A stretch of DNA of 64,000 nt from Granulosicoccus sp. (GTDB lineage Bacteria; Pseudomonadota; Gammaproteobacteria; Granulosicoccales; Granulosicoccaceae). Positions 29,608-39,681 of this stretch are shown here, piece by piece. The translations under genes were made by a program, and so were the position numbers. How positions within the stretch are numbered: the stretch's first letter is position 1; every line of letters begins with the position of its first letter. The DNA is taken from assembly GCA_020627685.1 (NCBI GenBank), contig JAHDGK010000025.1, forward strand, positions 1 through 64,000. Reading direction: 5' to 3'. The notes under the pieces are model-generated. The model ran no database searches and was not told the DNA's origin. It saw only the letters and a list, made by a program, of their open reading frames with translations.

Positions 29608-30264
29608 ATGGCAAAAAAAATCATCAAAGACTTTAACGGTGATGCGGCAACGGTTACCTGGAACAGCCAGCTATGCATACATGTCGCTGAATGTGGCCGT
29701 GCGAAAGGTGACTTGTTCGACATGAGCAGGAAACCCTGGTGCGATCCCAACACGAGTACTAATGAAGACGTGCTTGACGTTGTCAAAAGATGTCCGACAG
29801 GTGCCTTATCCGTTGTCTTTAGTGATGGTACCGATGGTGAAAAAAGCGCAACCGAAAACACCATTACGGTGGTGTATGGCGGACCTCTCGTGCTTCAAGG
29901 CGAGCTTGAAATAGAAGGTGCGCCAGACGATGCGCCAGGGCTCAAATTTCGTGCATCGCTATGTCGTTGCGGTTTAAGTAAAAACAAACCTTATTGCGAC
30001 AATAGCCACGCCAATTCCGATTTCAAAGACTACGGGGCTGTTGGTGATAAAGGCGCGCAGCTTGAAGAGACCGGCGGCCCTTTGAAAGTGACCCTCATGG
30101 AAAACGGCCCACTTAGACTCAGCGGAAATGTTCGTATTGTGGCTGGCAGTGGAAGATCGGCCTGGCAAGGTACAAAAACAGCTCTGTGCCGCTGTGGGCT
30201 GAGTAAAAACAAACCGTTTTGCGATGGAGCACATCGCGGATCCGAATGGCGTTCAGACGTTTAG
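29608..30264 (+). CDS. Iron-sulfur protein with Fer4-like and two CDGSH-type domains
   Basis: The 218-residue protein has three iron-sulfur units. The N-terminal ~70 residues form a divergent 4Fe-4S domain with C23, C29, C45 and C62 (RCPTGAL). Two CDGSH-type 2Fe-2S sites follow: CRCGLSKNKPYCDNSH (C119, C121, C130, H134) and CRCGLSKNKPFCDGAH (C194, C196, C205, H209). The near identity of the two motifs points to internal duplication. It is a probable redox or cluster-transfer protein in the cytoplasm. The ATG follows AAAAGGAC at about 10 nt. Confidence 0.92.
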   Translation: MAKKIIKDFNGDAATVTWNSQLCIHVAECGRAKGDLFDMSRKPWCDPNTSTNEDVLDVVKRCPTGALSVVFSDGTDGEKSATENTITVVYGGPLVLQGELEIEGAPDDAPGLKFRASLCRCGLSKNKPYCDNSHANSDFKDYGAVGDKGAQLEETGGPLKVTLMENGPLRLSGNVRIVAGSGRSAWQGTKTALCRCGLSKNKPFCDGAHRGSEWRSDV

Positions 30265-30283
30265 TGAACAAAACGGTTTAATC

Positions 30284-31411
30284 ATGAACGCAGCTCCCTT
30301 AAGTGGAATTAAAGTTGTTGAACTCGCACGCATCCTCGCTGGCCCTTGGATAGGACAGACTCTGTCAGATCTGGGCTGCGAAGTCATTAAGGTTGAAAGT
30401 CCTAATGGAGATGACACGCGAACATGGGGGCCACCCTGGATAGAGATAGAAGGTGAACGCAGCGCCGCGTACTTTCATGCCTGCAACCGTGGAAAAAAAT
30501 CGGTTACCGTTGATTTAAAAACACCGGAAGGCCAAGACTATGTCCGTACCCTATTGGCAGACGCCGATGTGTTTATTGAAAATTTCAAGGTTGGAGGCTT
30601 AACGCAATACGGCTTAGACGCACAGACCTTGTGTAAAGAATATCCAACGCTTATTTACTGTTCGGTAACAGGCTTTGGGCAGACAGGCCCCTATGCAACG
30701 CGCGCCGGCTACGACTTTATGATTCAGGGCATGGCAGGCATTATGGACTTGACCGGCGAACCCGATGGCAGCCCTCAAAAAATGGGCGTTGCGTTTGCAG
30801 ATATTTTCACGGGTTTGTATGGCGTTGTCGGTATTCAGTCTGCTCTGATTCAACGCCAGCAAACAGGCAAGGGCCAACATATTGATATGTCATTGTTCGA
30901 CTGCATGAGTGGCGTTCTAGCCAATCAGTCCATGAATTTCCTGGCCAGTGGAAATGCGCCGACACGTATGGGTAACAAACATCCCAATATAGCGCCGTAC
31001 CAGACGTTTCCAGTCAAAGACGGTCATCTCATCATCGCTGTCGGAAACGACCAGCAATTTCAGCGATTGTGTAAGGCTCTTAGCCTGAACAATTTAGCTA
31101 ACGATGATCGATTCACCAGCAATGCCTTGCGTGTACAGAATCGCGATGATTTGGAAGCTTTGTTAAGCGAACAAACAAACAAATGGACTCGACAATCGCT
31201 GCTGGACGCTCTTGAAGTTGCCGTTGTACCCGCCGGCCCTATCAATACCGTCGCTGACGTTTTTGCCGACAAACAATTTCAAGCTAGAGGTATGCAGATT
31301 GAACCAGACGGCGTACCCGGTGTTCGGACACCCATCAAGTTCAGCGACGCAGAGTTATCATTGGACAAAAGAGCGCCTAATCTAGGCGAGCACAACCCGG
31401 ATAAACACTAG
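30284..31411 (+). CDS. CaiB/BaiF family CoA transferase (family III)
   Basis: A 375-residue family III CoA transferase. The start is the ATG at 30284 (NAAPLSGIKVVELARILAGP), as expected for the family; an upstream in-frame start would overlap the CDGSH gene. D144 in RAGYDFMIQGM is the conserved catalytic aspartate. Members move CoA between carboxylic acids such as formate/oxalate, carnitine or succinate partners. The acyl substrate is not readable. It lies 19 bp after the CDGSH gene. Confidence 0.9.
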   Translation: MNAAPLSGIKVVELARILAGPWIGQTLSDLGCEVIKVESPNGDDTRTWGPPWIEIEGERSAAYFHACNRGKKSVTVDLKTPEGQDYVRTLLADADVFIENFKVGGLTQYGLDAQTLCKEYPTLIYCSVTGFGQTGPYATRAGYDFMIQGMAGIMDLTGEPDGSPQKMGVAFADIFTGLYGVVGIQSALIQRQQTGKGQHIDMSLFDCMSGVLANQSMNFLASGNAPTRMGNKHPNIAPYQTFPVKDGHLIIAVGNDQQFQRLCKALSLNNLANDDRFTSNALRVQNRDDLEALLSEQTNKWTRQSLLDALEVAVVPAGPINTVADVFADKQFQARGMQIEPDGVPGVRTPIKFSDAELSLDKRAPNLGEHNPDKH

Positions 31412-31423
31412 GCGACTTATCGA

Positions 31424-31846
31424 ATGGATATCCGCATAACAGATTCGGATGCCGCAGATGCGGATACCATTGAGTCCGAATTACTGAAGGCTCTGCACGA
31501 ATCTCTCAGGCAATCACGCAATGAACAATTTGTTCTTCGCGCATCGTCTTATAGCGGTGACATGATAGGGGGTTTGACTGCCAGCTCATCCTACGGTTGG
31601 TTACTGATCAAAACTCTATGGGTAAACCAAGCGTTTCGTGGCCAAGGTATCGGTCAAGCGCTTATGAGAGAGGCCGAACACAGAGGCCGAACGATGGGCT
31701 GTCATTCGGCCTGGTTGGATACGTCAAACCCGGCCTCTCAGGTTTTCTATGACAAGCTTGGGTACGTGGAGTTTGGACACTTAAGCAACGGTGCCGAGCA
31801 GTTTCCTCCAGAGCACCAACGCTGGTTTATGAAAAAATCGTTATAG
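31424..31846 (+). CDS. GNAT family N-acetyltransferase
   Basis: A 140-residue GNAT protein. The acetyl-CoA loop is RGQGIGQALM, followed by the typical LDTSNPASQVFYDKLGY and ending EHQRWFMKKSL. The substrate is unknown. It lies 12 bp after the CoA transferase gene and closes the plus-strand run. Confidence 0.88.
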   Translation: MDIRITDSDAADADTIESELLKALHESLRQSRNEQFVLRASSYSGDMIGGLTASSSYGWLLIKTLWVNQAFRGQGIGQALMREAEHRGRTMGCHSAWLDTSNPASQVFYDKLGYVEFGHLSNGAEQFPPEHQRWFMKKSL

Positions 31847-31884
31847 CACCAAGCAGCCACTGGCCAAACAATTAATACAGCGCC

Positions 31885-32859
31885 TTACCCCGTTTGCAGC
31901 ACGATCTGCTTCCAGACAGACGTCTCATCAAACAACACGTACTCCCGACGTAGCCCCCAAGGACCAAATTCTGCGTGGCTCATACCCAGAATGTAAACAT
32001 CCGCTTGCGTCGGTTTACCGAACATTCCCCAGCCTTCGTGTTTGCCGTGAAGAGACCAGCGTACTGCGGCACGTGGTGGCATGCTTGGATCGTCACGACC
32101 AATGACATGATCTATCTTGAACGTTGCTGATGGAAAAGATGCCCGTAGACCCATCCAAAATTCATCAGCATCTGCGTGACTGTGACCTGTAATACCGCCA
32201 GGCAATTCCAAATGACAACCGCGATCATACTCAGCGGGAATGGCCGACATCTCAGCGCCCATAATTCTTGTCAGAATATCGGCATAACGCTGACCTGCTT
32301 CATGCTCATTGCCTTTAGCCTGATAAGGACCCGGTATATCGTTTTGAGGTGTGAGTGGTTTAACGCAGGCATCGGGACCACCCTCGCGTTCTATAAGATC
32401 ACGCGCATAAGCCAACGGCTCCCAGCCAAGTTGACGGACAATGGCGCTCTGATCTCTGATAAGCCACTCGTCGTAAATCGTGTTTTCCTTGGCCGCACAA
32501 TCAGCAATGATGCGATAGACCAGCTTCTTTCCAGATGCTTTGCCATAGACACCGTCGTGCGCATGCGTCGCGGTAGACAATATTCGATGAGACGATAAAA
32601 ACCCAACGTTCTCATCGCCGCTCCATATAACGTCTTCACCCAACAGAGTTCGGTCCGGAAATTCAGCCAGCGTGGCCATTGTTGCACCAATAACACCTTT
32701 ATTGCCCACAACCACTGAGGCGGGTGTTCTTACGACAATATCGTCAGAGTAGTAGTGATGCAGCGTACTGATCTGTCGATCTTCCCAGATCTCTTTTGTA
32801 ATACCAATGATGTAATCGGGGAAGTCTTTCCACTTTGGGTCAAAGCCTGGAGGAGTCAT
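31885..32859 (-). CDS. Double SnoaL/NTF2-like protein
   Basis: The 324-residue protein contains two SnoaL/NTF2-like alpha+beta barrels: one from about residue 10 to 150 (WEDRQISTLHHYYSDDIVVRTP, then YDEWLIRDQSAIVRQLG) and one from about 185 to 320 (HADADEFWMGLRASFPSATF). Family members include polyketide cyclases and ester cyclases as well as non-catalytic proteins. The substrate is unknown and no pathway genes are adjacent. Confidence 0.82.
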   Translation of the reverse strand: MTPPGFDPKWKDFPDYIIGITKEIWEDRQISTLHHYYSDDIVVRTPASVVVGNKGVIGATMATLAEFPDRTLLGEDVIWSGDENVGFLSSHRILSTATHAHDGVYGKASGKKLVYRIIADCAAKENTIYDEWLIRDQSAIVRQLGWEPLAYARDLIEREGGPDACVKPLTPQNDIPGPYQAKGNEHEAGQRYADILTRIMGAEMSAIPAEYDRGCHLELPGGITGHSHADADEFWMGLRASFPSATFKIDHVIGRDDPSMPPRAAVRWSLHGKHEGWGMFGKPTQADVYILGMSHAEFGPWGLRREYVLFDETSVWKQIVLQTG

Positions 32860-32954
32860 GGAAATATTCTCTTGTGCAATCAGAATTGGGGGACGATGAA
32901 TACTATTTAAAGCTCGCGTAGCCGCATTATAAGCAGGAAAAGACTAAGAACTGT

Positions 32955-34469
32955 TTAATCCGTCTCATGAAGATATCGTGTCTTTAAATGCTCGATCAGG
33001 TGGCTGGCTACACTACCCTCCCCTGTAGCGTTTTTCATAAGTTCCTGCGATTCGAACTCACAACCATGCTGCCATATATTATCGGACAACCACTCACGCA
33101 CGAATCCGATATCACCGGCGGCATAACGATCCTGCCAATCGGTATGTTCACGTTTTAGGGCTGCACTAAGCTGAGCGGCATTGACCGCCCCCATGGTGTA
33201 TGAGGGAAAATAACCAAACGCACCATCTGTCCAATGGATGTCCTGCAGACACCCAATAGAGTGATCTCCGTTTGTCGATAGCCCGAGGTAACTATTCAAT
33301 GATGCTTCCCAGGCATCTGGAATATCAGCAGCTTCGATATCACCATTAATCAAGGCACTCTCGATATCAAATCTAAGCATGACATGCAGCGGATACGTCA
33401 CTTCATCGGCCTCCACTCTGATAAAACTCGGTTTCACCCGGGTTTGCGCTACCCAGATATCATCGGCTGTAAACGATGCTGTCGACGGTAGATGCTTATG
33501 CAGCGGCTCCATAATGGCTTGACCAAAGGCACGCGATAAAAACAGCTGCTTTTCAAACAGCAGACTCTGGCTTTCATGGATACACATATTTCGCGAACTG
33601 CCTATCGGGTAAGAGGACAGCTCACGAGGCAGTCCCGCTTCATAGCTTGCATGGCCGGTTTCATGAGCCGTTGCCTGAAGTGCATCGGCAAAATCGGTTT
33701 CCCGGTAACGCGTTGTAATACGTTGATCACCCAATACGCCCGTGCTGAATGGATGCATACTGACGTCAAGCCGACCCGCATTAAAGTCAAAACCAAGCAT
33801 ACTCATCAATGATTCACTCAGAGCCTGTTGATTCTTTATAGGGTAATGGCCGCTTAAATCTTTAGGTGTTTGATGAGCTTGATGCTCTAAAACACGCTTT
33901 AATAAATCTGGCAGCTCAGCCTTAAGCTCTGAAAACACAGACGCGATGAGTGCCTGAGAATCACCCGCACAATGCAAATCCAAAAGCGCATCGTAGGGCG
34001 TGTCAAATCGCTCGGGAGCTTGTGCCTGTCGCGCTAGCGCTTCTTCACGCCCTAGAGCAACCACTTCCTTAAAGTTTTTAAGAAAGCCTTTCCAATCACT
34101 CTCCCCTTTTTGCGTACGCCAACCATGTTCACAGCGTGAACCTGCAATAACCTTGGCATGAACGAGTTCGGCAGGCATAGCCATAGACTGCTGCCACGTA
34201 ATCCGCATTTCTTTAACATGATTAGCCAGTGCGGGAGCAATAGACCCTTTCGCTAAATCCTCGGCGGCATCGTTTAACCAGTCTCCCATAGCGGGCGCCG
34301 TCATGAGCTCATGACGCATGCTCGCAATTTCAGCCAAAGCTGCAGCTCGTGGATTCATTCCAGCATCGGGCATCATGACCGCTTGATCCCATGCCAGAAA
34401 GGTACTGGCATGGTCTAGCTGCGCGATACGATGGAACTGTCGCTCAAGATTTTTTAAAGACTGGCTCAT
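32955..34469 (-). CDS. M32 family metallocarboxypeptidase (thermostable carboxypeptidase 1-like)
   Basis: A 504-residue cytoplasmic zinc carboxypeptidase. The HETGH zinc motif is at 269-273, followed by the conserved SQSLLFEKQ and a late IRVEADEVTYPLHVMLRF segment. The ATG at 34469 is chosen because a near-perfect AAAGGAGG lies about 5 nt upstream; an in-frame codon 48 nt earlier lacks support. It removes C-terminal residues from peptides, with broad preference in this family. Confidence 0.95.
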   Translation of the reverse strand: MSQSLKNLERQFHRIAQLDHASTFLAWDQAVMMPDAGMNPRAAALAEIASMRHELMTAPAMGDWLNDAAEDLAKGSIAPALANHVKEMRITWQQSMAMPAELVHAKVIAGSRCEHGWRTQKGESDWKGFLKNFKEVVALGREEALARQAQAPERFDTPYDALLDLHCAGDSQALIASVFSELKAELPDLLKRVLEHQAHQTPKDLSGHYPIKNQQALSESLMSMLGFDFNAGRLDVSMHPFSTGVLGDQRITTRYRETDFADALQATAHETGHASYEAGLPRELSSYPIGSSRNMCIHESQSLLFEKQLFLSRAFGQAIMEPLHKHLPSTASFTADDIWVAQTRVKPSFIRVEADEVTYPLHVMLRFDIESALINGDIEAADIPDAWEASLNSYLGLSTNGDHSIGCLQDIHWTDGAFGYFPSYTMGAVNAAQLSAALKREHTDWQDRYAAGDIGFVREWLSDNIWQHGCEFESQELMKNATGEGSVASHLIEHLKTRYLHETD

Positions 34470-34510
34470 TGGGCCTCCTTTAAGCGTAAACAATGCAAAG
34501 CAACAGGACC

Positions 34511-34990
34511 TTACCAACCGTAGTCGTGTAGTAATTCTTCACCGGGTTCTACATCGCGCAGGATGGTTACGTCTTCATCTGTGTAGGCCGCATTAGGTTT
34601 TTTACCGTGATTGATGTACTTAAAGTCATTGACCAGCTCTAAGCCTAAGTCATCGGTAATCCAGAGAACGTAAATACCATCATCGAAAGTGGGCATACCT
34701 ACAAGTCGGCCTAACACCGTATCCGCTTTGATGCGTTGTGAGGCAAATAAACCCTTGCCGTGAAGTACGCTATCAGCAACAAAGACTTTGTCGGAAACAT
34801 CACTGATTCTGGCATTTTTAAACTGCGCCATAACCGCTTTACGTTTCTCGGAAGCAGTGATTTTCTTGGCTGTTTTAGACGTTGCGGATTTATCAGCGCT
34901 TTTCTTAGAAACCTTCTTTTGTTTGGATTTATCGCCGTTGTCTTTTTTGTGTTTCTTCTTTTCAGCCGCCATTGCCGTGTCCATTGTCAT
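34511..34990 (-). CDS. SET-domain protein with lysine-rich N-terminus
   Basis: The C-terminal ~110 residues are a SET domain: HGKGLFASQRIKADTVLGRLVG, then YINHGKKPNA (the NHS-like site) and GEELLHDYGW with the terminal catalytic-type tyrosine. SET domains methylate protein lysines with S-adenosylmethionine. A very basic KKKHKKDNGDKSKQKK stretch precedes it. The start is unclear: ATGs at 34990, 34984 and 34972 all lack a good ribosome site. The frame also stays open to a TTG at 35104 through a hydrophobic stretch ending TAMAAE, which could be a signal peptide. No post-SET cysteines are visible. Confidence 0.75.
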   Translation of the reverse strand: MTMDTAMAAEKKKHKKDNGDKSKQKKVSKKSADKSATSKTAKKITASEKRKAVMAQFKNARISDVSDKVFVADSVLHGKGLFASQRIKADTVLGRLVGMPTFDDGIYVLWITDDLGLELVNDFKYINHGKKPNAAYTDEDVTILRDVEPGEELLHDYGW

Positions 34991-35174
34991 AAAAAGCGTA
35001 AGCGTACCGGAGCCGAGCAAAAGGCTCCAGTAAAACCACGTATTAGTGGACGATAATAGGCAAGAAAGAAGCGTTATGTCTCTAATCCACAAGACAACAC
35101 GCAATAGTTGCTCGTATTGCGTGATTAAATTTGATCAGATTAGGATTCAGCTAGCTGGACAACCGGCAAGTCTG

Positions 35175-35194
35175 CCAGCCGAGCTTTCGGCTGG
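35175..35194. other. 8-bp hairpin between SET and PilZ genes
   Basis: CCAGCCGA pairs with TCGGCTGG around a 4-nt loop, 12 bp past the PilZ stop. No U-tract follows on the minus strand, so it is at best a weak or Rho-assisted terminator for the holB-pilZ transcript. Confidence 0.45.
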
Positions 35195-35205
35195 ACTGCT
35201 TCGCA

Positions 35206-35553
35206 CTACATGGTTTGAGTTGCGCGATCGCTGTTCAAAGAGGCGGCTAATAACAGTTCAATGTGTTTCTGTGTGCCACCGGCATCCTCAACGCTAAATT
35301 GCACACCGATACCTGGCGCTTTGTTACCTTGCGCACCCGCTGGGGTTACCCACACGACATTTCCGCGAACAGGAATCATATCGGCATCGTCCATCATTTT
35401 GAGTAACACGAAGACTTCATCGCCCATGTCGTAGGAACGCGACGTGGGAATGAAAACTCCCCCGTTTTTCGCGAAGGACATATAGGACGAATAAAGAGCA
35501 CCACGATCAGTGATGGAAAACAAAATGATGCCTTTACGTGTTTGTTCAGTCAT
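35206..35553 (-). CDS. pilZ: PilZ domain protein (type IV pilus PilZ-like)
   Basis: A 115-residue PilZ-fold protein located after holB, the position of the type IV pilus pilZ in gammaproteobacteria. It has YSSYMSFAKNGGVFIPTSRSYDMGDEV and GIGVQF, but lacks the RxxxR motif before the barrel that binds cyclic di-GMP. It therefore fits the canonical PilZ group, which acts through PilB/FimX-type partners in pilus extension and does not bind cyclic di-GMP itself. Confidence 0.88.
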   Translation of the reverse strand: MTEQTRKGIILFSITDRGALYSSYMSFAKNGGVFIPTSRSYDMGDEVFVLLKMMDDADMIPVRGNVVWVTPAGAQGNKAPGIGVQFSVEDAGGTQKHIELLLAASLNSDRATQTM

Positions 35554-35564
35554 AAGCCGTAAAC

Positions 35565-36560
35565 TCAGCCGTTAGTCATGATCCTTATATCGGCAAAGAG
35601 TCCCTCAAGCACAGTCTGTGTTTTAAAGCTGGCGCTGTCTGAACGGTGCAATTGAAGCAAACGGTCATAAAGTGTGAACCACTGCTCAATTTTCAGCCGT
35701 TCTTGGGTCTCCGATAACACCTGTTTCACGGCAGGATTTACGCCAATTTCCAACATTTGGCGCTGTTTTGCAGCCAAAAGACACCATCGGCTGAAGGTGG
35801 CCAGGCAAAGGCTTGTATCTAAATCTGACAGAGAATCACTGATTCGACCCACGCTCCCTTTATGTAGAAATAGATCCTGCCAGGCTTTGAGAAGCAGCTC
35901 CTGGGAGGCCAAATTCTCATCACTGCTGTTTTCAACCGCCAGAAAGGGTCCTCCACCCGCTTCGATCAAGGCCGCTTCAGGATCATTGACCTGATCTTTC
36001 AGCCAATCCAACGCTAACGCGGGATCACTCATCTTAAGCGTGATTTTCTGACAACGGCTGCGGATGGTTGCTGGCAAAGCACCTAGCTTGGTAGCGCTTA
36101 GAATAAGAACAGCATGGTCGCTCGGCTCTTCGAGCGTCTTCAGGAGGCTATTCGCCGCACTGCGGTTTAACGTGTCCGCTTGTTCTAGAAGCGCAATCCT
36201 GTAGCTGCCTTGACTCGCCGTCAGTTGAAGCCATTCCACCAATGCACGGATTGGATCCACTTTGATCGCCGCATTCGCCCCTTCAGGCACAAGCTTTTTA
36301 TAGTCCGGGTGGGAATCTGCTAATAGCTGGCGGCACGATTCACATTCACCGCAGGCTCCCAGTCGCACACCGGTCTGCATTGAGCGATTAGGTTCGCGAC
36401 ACAATAAGGATTCTGAAAGCCATTGAGCGAAGGCGCGCTTACCAATGCCATCCACACCTGAAAGTAACAAAGCGTGAGGCAACCTTCCACTGCTTGAACG
36501 CGACAGTAGCGCAGCACCTTCGTCTAACAACCAGGGAGGACACGCTGTTAAAGACTCCAT
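35565..36560 (-). CDS. holB: DNA polymerase III subunit delta'
   Basis: A 331-residue clamp-loader subunit. It shows the P-loop-like GVDGIGKR, the four-cysteine zinc module around CGECESCRQL, and the sensor region SLLKTLEEPSDHAVLIL. The ATG at 36560 lies 7 bp after the tmk stop; a TTG further upstream would overlap tmk. Order tmk-holB-pilZ is standard. Confidence 0.93.
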   Translation of the reverse strand: MESLTACPPWLLDEGAALLSRSSSGRLPHALLLSGVDGIGKRAFAQWLSESLLCREPNRSMQTGVRLGACGECESCRQLLADSHPDYKKLVPEGANAAIKVDPIRALVEWLQLTASQGSYRIALLEQADTLNRSAANSLLKTLEEPSDHAVLILSATKLGALPATIRSRCQKITLKMSDPALALDWLKDQVNDPEAALIEAGGGPFLAVENSSDENLASQELLLKAWQDLFLHKGSVGRISDSLSDLDTSLCLATFSRWCLLAAKQRQMLEIGVNPAVKQVLSETQERLKIEQWFTLYDRLLQLHRSDSASFKTQTVLEGLFADIRIMTNG

Positions 36561-36567
36561 GATCAGA

Positions 36568-37209
36568 CTATGCGGCGTTAACAAAAGGCATTAAGGCAGA
36601 TTTTACAGACGCTTGAACAGCTTCGACTGAACGTGATGCGTCAATGATCACGACTCTGTCAGGGTCGTCGGCTGCACGTTGTAAATAAGCAGCACGGGCG
36701 CGTTCAAAAAATTCGAGCGCTTCGCTTTCAATTCGATCAGGCTTGCCACGAGCAGCCATTCTGGCTAATCCGGCTTCAACGGGCATATCCAGAAGCAAGG
36801 TTAAGTCGGGCTTGATCGTCACACCCATCATTTTATGCAACTCTGCCACTCGGCTTACACCTAGCTGACGACCCGCCCCTTGATAGGCGATGCTTGCATC
36901 TAAAAAGCGATCGCACAAAACCCAACGACCACTGGCTAGAGCAGGCTCTATCACTTGACCGACGTGCTCAACTCTTGAGGCAGCCATCAGCAGTAGTTCT
37001 GTTTCGTTCTGCATCTGACCAGCCGCATGCAAAACCAAGTTGCGCAATGATTCACCTAACTCAGTACCACCAGGCTCACGAGTTCCAACAAATTCTATGT
37101 TGTGCTCGTTGAGTAAAGATTCAACAAAGGTTCGGTTAGTGGTTTTACCCACCCCCTCAAGCCCTTCCAGAGTGATGAATTTTCCACGTATCGGGCTGTT
37201 GCTATCCAC
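36568..37209 (-). CDS. tmk: Thymidylate kinase
   Basis: Tmk phosphorylates dTMP to dTDP. The 213-residue protein has the P-loop LEGLEGVGKTT, the DRFLDASIAYQGAGR motif and a lid region with RMAARGKPDRIE. The start is a GTG overlapping the mltG stop codon by one base (TAGTG). Confidence 0.96.
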   Translation of the reverse strand: MDSNSPIRGKFITLEGLEGVGKTTNRTFVESLLNEHNIEFVGTREPGGTELGESLRNLVLHAAGQMQNETELLLMAASRVEHVGQVIEPALASGRWVLCDRFLDASIAYQGAGRQLGVSRVAELHKMMGVTIKPDLTLLLDMPVEAGLARMAARGKPDRIESEALEFFERARAAYLQRAADDPDRVVIIDASRSVEAVQASVKSALMPFVNAA

Positions 37210-38213
37210 TATCGTTTTAGCTGGTATTTGCGAACAGCCGCGTTGTGCTGCTCCAAGGTCTCGGAAAATTGATGAGTACCATCACCTTTCGCAACAAAGT
37301 ACAAAGCTTTCGTTTCTTCAGGATGCATAACCGCGTTGATGGCTTCACGGCCTACCATCGAAATAGGTGTCGGCGGTAATCCTGCGCGCGTGTAGGTATT
37401 GTACGGAGTATCGGTTGTCAGGTCGGATCGCCGGATATTTCCATCATAGCTGTCACCCATGCCATAGATAACGGTGGGGTCCGTCTGTAGTCGCATGCGT
37501 TTATTAATGCGGGATAGAAACACACCAGCAATTAAAGGGCGTTCGGCCGCTACCGCTGTTTCTTTTTCAACGATTGACGCGAGTATCAACGCTTCATAGG
37601 GAGACTCCAGCGGTAGTCCCTCCTCACGACCTTCCCACTCTTCCTTCAGCACCTTATCCAACATATTCTTCGAGCGCCGCAGATACTCAACATCTGTAGT
37701 GCCTTTTGGAAACGCATAGGTATCTGAAAAGAACTGCCCTTCGGGGAAAATGCCTTCAAACCCCAATGCGCTCATGAGCGCTTCGGGAGACTTCAGAGTT
37801 TCTTGATCCAGGGTATGAGTTAAGTCGTCAGAAGCAGCTACCCGGGCTATGGCTTGTTTCCAATTAGAGCCTTCAATAATGCTTAAGGAATATTGAATGG
37901 TTTGACCTTTGACCAATGTGTCAAACAGCTCAGGCACCGTCATCGGGGACTGCAGGTTGAACTCACCGGATTTAATCCCAGAGGCCTTTTCACTAAGTCT
38001 TGCATAGACATCAAACCAATAACGCTTATCGATGATGCCTTCACGTTCAAGCTCATCAGCCACACGTTTGGCAGACCAGCCACGCTCGATTGTAAAGCGT
38101 TGGCCTTCAGCAGCAAGTTGGATTGGCTGATTCAAATAGCGTTGATAGTCAGACCAGCCGAACCAGCCCGCGCCGGCCGCGGCTACTATCAGGAACAACA
38201 GAAAACGAGTCAC
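37209..38213 (-). CDS. mltG: Endolytic murein transglycosylase MltG
   Basis: A 334-residue inner-membrane anchored enzyme that cuts nascent glycan strands. It has one N-terminal helix (about residues 2-20), a LysM-like part and the YceG domain with the catalytic glutamate in [21 protein letters not shown], and later [16 protein letters not shown]. The GTG start overlaps the fabF stop (GTGA). The pabC gene often found between fabF and mltG is absent. Confidence 0.95.
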   Translation of the reverse strand: MTRFLLFLIVAAAGAGWFGWSDYQRYLNQPIQLAAEGQRFTIERGWSAKRVADELEREGIIDKRYWFDVYARLSEKASGIKSGEFNLQSPMTVPELFDTLVKGQTIQYSLSIIEGSNWKQAIARVAASDDLTHTLDQETLKSPEALMSALGFEGIFPEGQFFSDTYAFPKGTTDVEYLRRSKNMLDKVLKEEWEGREEGLPLESPYEALILASIVEKETAVAAERPLIAGVFLSRINKRMRLQTDPTVIYGMGDSYDGNIRRSDLTTDTPYNTYTRAGLPPTPISMVGREAINAVMHPEETKALYFVAKGDGTHQFSETLEQHNAAVRKYQLKR

Positions 38214-39472
38214 ACGCTGTCAGTCGCAAATATTAAGGTGCCATTGGTGCCACCAAAACCGAATGAATTAGACATGCTGACTTTAATAGCCGCTTTTCGG
38301 CTTTCGTTGGCTACGTAGTCTAAATCACAACCCTCACCCGGATTGTCCAGGTTTATGGTGGGCGGTGCTATGCCATCTCTTAAAGCCAGTACAGAGAACA
38401 CAGCTTCTATACCACCGGCCGCACCCAACAAGTGTCCGGTCATACTCTTGGTTGAGCTGACTAAAACCGATTGACTGTGACTGCCCAATGCGTTTTTGAT
38501 GGCATCGGTTTCAGCGACATCACCCGCAGGTGTAGATGTGCCATGAGCATTAATGTAATCGACATCTGATGCATCAAGCTTTGCGTTTTTTAAGGCAGCT
38601 TTCATACACCGAGCAGCACCTTCGCCGTTTTCTGAAGGTAGCGTCATGTGGGATGCATCACCGCTCATTCCGTAACCGACAACTTCGCCGTAAATTTTTG
38701 CACCGCGTGCCTTAGCGTGTTCTAGTTCTTCCAACACCATAACCCCGGCACCATCTCCCAGCACAAAACCGTCGCGGTCTTTGTCCCACGGGCGGCTGGC
38801 AGCAGCCGGATCATCGTTGCGGGTAGACAGAGCTCGAGCAGCGCCAAAGCCTGCCAGTCCTAGTGGACAAGTGGCCATCTCTGCACCACCGGCAATCATG
38901 ATGTCCGCATCACCGTATTCGATAAAACGGGCGGCATCACCAATGTTGTGTGTGCCCGTTGTGCAGGCAGTAACCGTACACACGTTGGGGCCTTTATATC
39001 CAAACTTAATGGACAAATTACCGCTGATCATATTGATGATGGTGGAGGGCACAAAGAACGGAGATACTTTTCGCGCACCACCATCGAGAAGCGCTTTGTG
39101 TTGTGCTTCGATATTCGGTAAACCACCGATACCAGAACCGATGGATACGCCAACTCGCTCCAAATCGAGGCCATTTTCTGCGGCTTCTTCCAAGCCTGCA
39201 TCACGGATGGCTTGCATACCCGCTGCAATACCGAAATGAACAAAGGTGTCCATCTTGCGGGCTTCTTTCTTGGAGAAGTAATCGGTGTAATCGAAATTTT
39301 TAACTGAAGCGCTAAAACGCGTGCCGAATTTGCTCGTATCGAAACTGCTTATTTCCGCGGCACCAGACACGCCAGCCAAAATATTTTTCCAGCTTTCTTC
39401 AACGTCGCCGCCGACCGGTGTTACCAGCCCCAAGCCCGTAATTGCTACTCGTCTACGCGTCAAACCCGTCAT
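38210..39472 (-). CDS. fabF: 3-oxoacyl-ACP synthase II
   Basis: FabF elongates acyl chains in type II fatty-acid synthesis. The 420-residue thiolase-fold enzyme has the nucleophile C170 in [10 protein letters not shown], the histidines in [11 protein letters not shown] and [15 protein letters not shown], and the C-terminal [12 protein letters not shown] 209-bp gap separates it from acpP, more than usual, and may hold its own promoter, but I see no clear one. Confidence 0.97.
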   Translation of the reverse strand: MTGLTRRRVAITGLGLVTPVGGDVEESWKNILAGVSGAAEISSFDTSKFGTRFSASVKNFDYTDYFSKKEARKMDTFVHFGIAAGMQAIRDAGLEEAAENGLDLERVGVSIGSGIGGLPNIEAQHKALLDGGARKVSPFFVPSTIINMISGNLSIKFGYKGPNVCTVTACTTGTHNIGDAARFIEYGDADIMIAGGAEMATCPLGLAGFGAARALSTRNDDPAAASRPWDKDRDGFVLGDGAGVMVLEELEHAKARGAKIYGEVVGYGMSGDASHMTLPSENGEGAARCMKAALKNAKLDASDVDYINAHGTSTPAGDVAETDAIKNALGSHSQSVLVSSTKSMTGHLLGAAGGIEAVFSVLALRDGIAPPTINLDNPGEGCDLDYVANESRKAAIKVSMSNSFGFGGTNGTLIFATDSV

Positions 39473-39681
39473 GCTCCGATAACGACTCGCCTTGGCCCAT
39501 TAAAATGAGGCGGGCAGAAAACAAAAGAACCGCAACACGCACAGATACCCAACTCTTAAGAGCGGGACATCGACCCGTTGCGGCCCCCTAACCGTACTTC
39601 CAAACCTTGTGTTCAATCAAGTGTTTACGCGATAAGTTTCGCTGAGGCACTAGAGTGACGCACAGGGACAAGGTGACGGAA

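Noticed and set aside
38781-39239. A 152-residue plus-strand frame inside fabF
   Set aside because: It is fully antisense to a gene with intact catalytic residues, and its composition is that of a complementary-frame shadow.
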